A stretch of DNA of 5,729 nucleotides, from assembly GCA_003505905.1 (NCBI GenBank), contig DNXM01000029.1:1-5729 (forward strand), in the 5' to 3' direction. The translations under genes and the position numbers were made by a program. Position 1 is the stretch's first letter; each line of letters opens with the position of its first letter. The DNA comes from Oscillospiraceae bacterium. GTDB taxonomy: Bacteria > Bacillota > Clostridia > Oscillospirales > Acutalibacteraceae. The notes below the pieces were generated by a model. That model was not told the DNA's origin. It saw nothing but the letters and a program-made list of their open reading frames with translations, and did no database searches. Shown here piece after piece: positions 4,862 to 5,729 of the stretch.

Positions 4862-5502
4862 GTTGCGCATGGATTGTCGGCGCAGGCGACTTTTCGCCGA
4901 CCCGATTTCAACCGAAATCGGGTGATGTCGTGATTGCGGTGGACGGTGGCTTACGGTATTTGGAGCAAATCGGTGTCAAGCCCGATTTGGCGGTCGGCGA
5001 TTTTGATTCGCTCGGCTATGTGCCGCAAGGCGTCAAGGTTGTGCGGCATTCGCCCATTAAAGACCAAACCGATATGTTTTTGGCGGCGCAGGAAGCGATT
5101 GCGTCGGGCTGTGATGAGCTGATGCTCCTCGGTGCAACCGGCGGACGCTTGGCGCACACGCTCGCCAATTTGCAGCTGCTTTCTTTTTTGGAAGAACAAG
5201 GCATTTCCGCATTTCTGACGGATGACAATTTGACCGCAACCGCCCTGCAAAGCGGAACACTGACCTTTGACGAAGCAAGCCGAGGCTACCTTTCCGTTTT
5301 TGCGCACGGCGCAAACGCAACCGGCGTTTATCTCACGGGGCTGAAATACCCGTTGGTCGACGCCGCCTTGACCCCCGATTTTCCGCTTGGAGTCAGCAAC
5401 GAATTCATCGGTGTGCCGGCAAGTGTCACCGTGCAAAAAGGCACCGTTTTAGTGCTTTGGGACAGTCGCAATTCAAAACCGAAAAGGGAGAAAAAACAAT
5501 GA
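4858..5502 (+). CDS. thiN: Thiamine pyrophosphokinase
   Basis: The enzyme transfers pyrophosphate from ATP to thiamine to give thiamine diphosphate, in salvage of the vitamin. The product is 214 residues, the family norm. Motifs in order are AVDGGLRYL (27-35), GDFDSL (47-52), KDQTDMFLA (68-76), GATGGRLAHTLANLQLL (92-108), and G178-V-S-N-E at the end of the binding domain, followed by a beta-rich C-terminal part ending in a basic tail (KPKREKKQ). The acidic GDFDS and KDQTD residues that hold metal and ATP are intact. In the GGRxDH block the Asp is replaced by Ala99. ATG 4858 follows GGAGG (4843-4847) and overlaps the trmB stop by four bases; its own stop overlaps the HAD start the same way. 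No other thiamine gene is visible here, so a salvage rather than biosynthetic context is likely. Confidence 0.93.
   Translation: MSCAWIVGAGDFSPTRFQPKSGDVVIAVDGGLRYLEQIGVKPDLAVGDFDSLGYVPQGVKVVRHSPIKDQTDMFLAAQEAIASGCDELMLLGATGGRLAHTLANLQLLSFLEEQGISAFLTDDNLTATALQSGTLTFDEASRGYLSVFAHGANATGVYLTGLKYPLVDAALTPDFPLGVSNEFIGVPASVTVQKGTVLVLWDSRNSKPKREKKQ
4885..4923. repeat. Tandem hairpins in the 5' part of thiN
   Basis: A perfect 10-base inverted repeat, ACCCGATTTC (4900-4909) and GAAATCGGGT (4914-4923), has a four-base loop AACC. Just upstream, GGCGA (4885-4889) pairs with TCGCC (4894-4898) around CTTT. Both lie within codons 10-22 of the gene. No T-run follows, so they are not a terminator. They may only be a coding coincidence. 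Confidence 0.5.
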
Positions 5503-5729
5503 AACTGAACGGTGTCATTTTTGATTTAGACGGTACGCTGATTGATTCCATGTTTGTTTGGAGTAATTTGAGCTATGACCTGTTGGTCAGCAACGGCATT
5601 ACGCCGAGGGATGACCTGCGAGCAACGGTCAGCACCATGTATTTGGAGGAATCGTCCCGTTATGTCATTGAAGAATACGGTCTGCCCTACACCGTTGAGC
5701 AGGTCAACCGATATATCGGCGATCGTGTA
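5499..5729 (+). CDS. HAD-family hydrolase (partial, N-terminal 77 residues)
   Basis: The frame is open from ATG 5499 to the right edge. HAD motif I is intact: VIFDLDGTLIDS (6-17), with nucleophile D9 and acid D11. The following segment, MFVWSNLSYDLL, then helical YVIEEYGLPYTVEQVNRYI, fits the helical cap of subfamily IA phosphatases (beta-phosphoglucomutase/phosphoglycolate phosphatase type). Motifs II to IV lie beyond the window, so the substrate cannot be guessed. The ribosome site AAAAGGGAG (5482-5490) is eight bases upstream, inside the end of thiN, and the start overlaps the thiN stop by four bases, so it is translated with trmB and thiN. Confidence 0.88.
   Translation, partial: MKLNGVIFDLDGTLIDSMFVWSNLSYDLLVSNGITPRDDLRATVSTMYLEESSRYVIEEYGLPYTVEQVNRYIGDRV

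Noticed and set aside
4951..5436. Leftward open frame of 161 codons opposite thiN
   Set aside because: Shadow frame; thiN on the plus strand has all family motifs.

Overview
The window looks like a chromosomal segment of a Gram-positive Clostridia-type bacterium, possibly Oscillospirales. The reasons are strong GGAGG-type ribosome sites, a DivIVA-like coiled-coil protein, a Firmicutes-style thiamine pyrophosphokinase, and phage tail genes of the kind seen in Firmicutes prophages. The taxonomic call is inference from gene types and codon habit, not from a marker gene.

Region 1 (1-2513) is phage-derived. A tail/baseplate-type gene runs leftward from 844 and leaves the window at its left edge. 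Immediately to its right, in the opposite direction, lies what looks like the last 29 codons of an otherwise missing phage gene (856-945). Three tightly packed rightward genes follow: a head-tail connector-like protein (960-1322), a head-completion/stopper-like protein (1327-1662) and a 284-residue protein (1659-2513). The last appears to join a tail-terminator-like N-terminus to a tail-fibre-like C-terminus. The join between the leftward gene and the truncated rightward frame (about 845-856) looks like a rearrangement, inversion or assembly junction. No integrase, tail tube, tape measure, holin or lysin is present, so this is the edge of a prophage, a remnant, or an unusually compact element.

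Region 2 (2514-2606) is a short intergenic stretch. It holds a good extended -10 promoter and a long-range inverted repeat ending in a T-run that overlaps the next ribosome site.

Region 3 (2607-4163) holds two ordinary-looking chromosomal genes in one direction: a dihydrodipicolinate synthase/N-acetylneuraminate lyase family class I aldolase that is probably not DapA, and a DivIVA-domain coiled-coil protein. A strong intrinsic terminator closes the unit.

Region 4 (4190-5729) is a translationally coupled set with two 4-base ATGA overlaps. It encodes TrmB (tRNA m7G46 methyltransferase), thiamine pyrophosphokinase, and the N-terminal 77 residues of a HAD-family phosphatase cut by the right edge. 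TrmB and the pyrophosphokinase each carry a substitution at a usually conserved acidic position. No promoter is visible between the terminator and trmB, so this set may depend on read-through or on a promoter inside the preceding gene.

No rRNA, tRNA, CRISPR array or insertion sequence was seen. I found no convincing new multi-gene system. The most unusual features are the phage junction and the apparent tail-terminator/fibre fusion.
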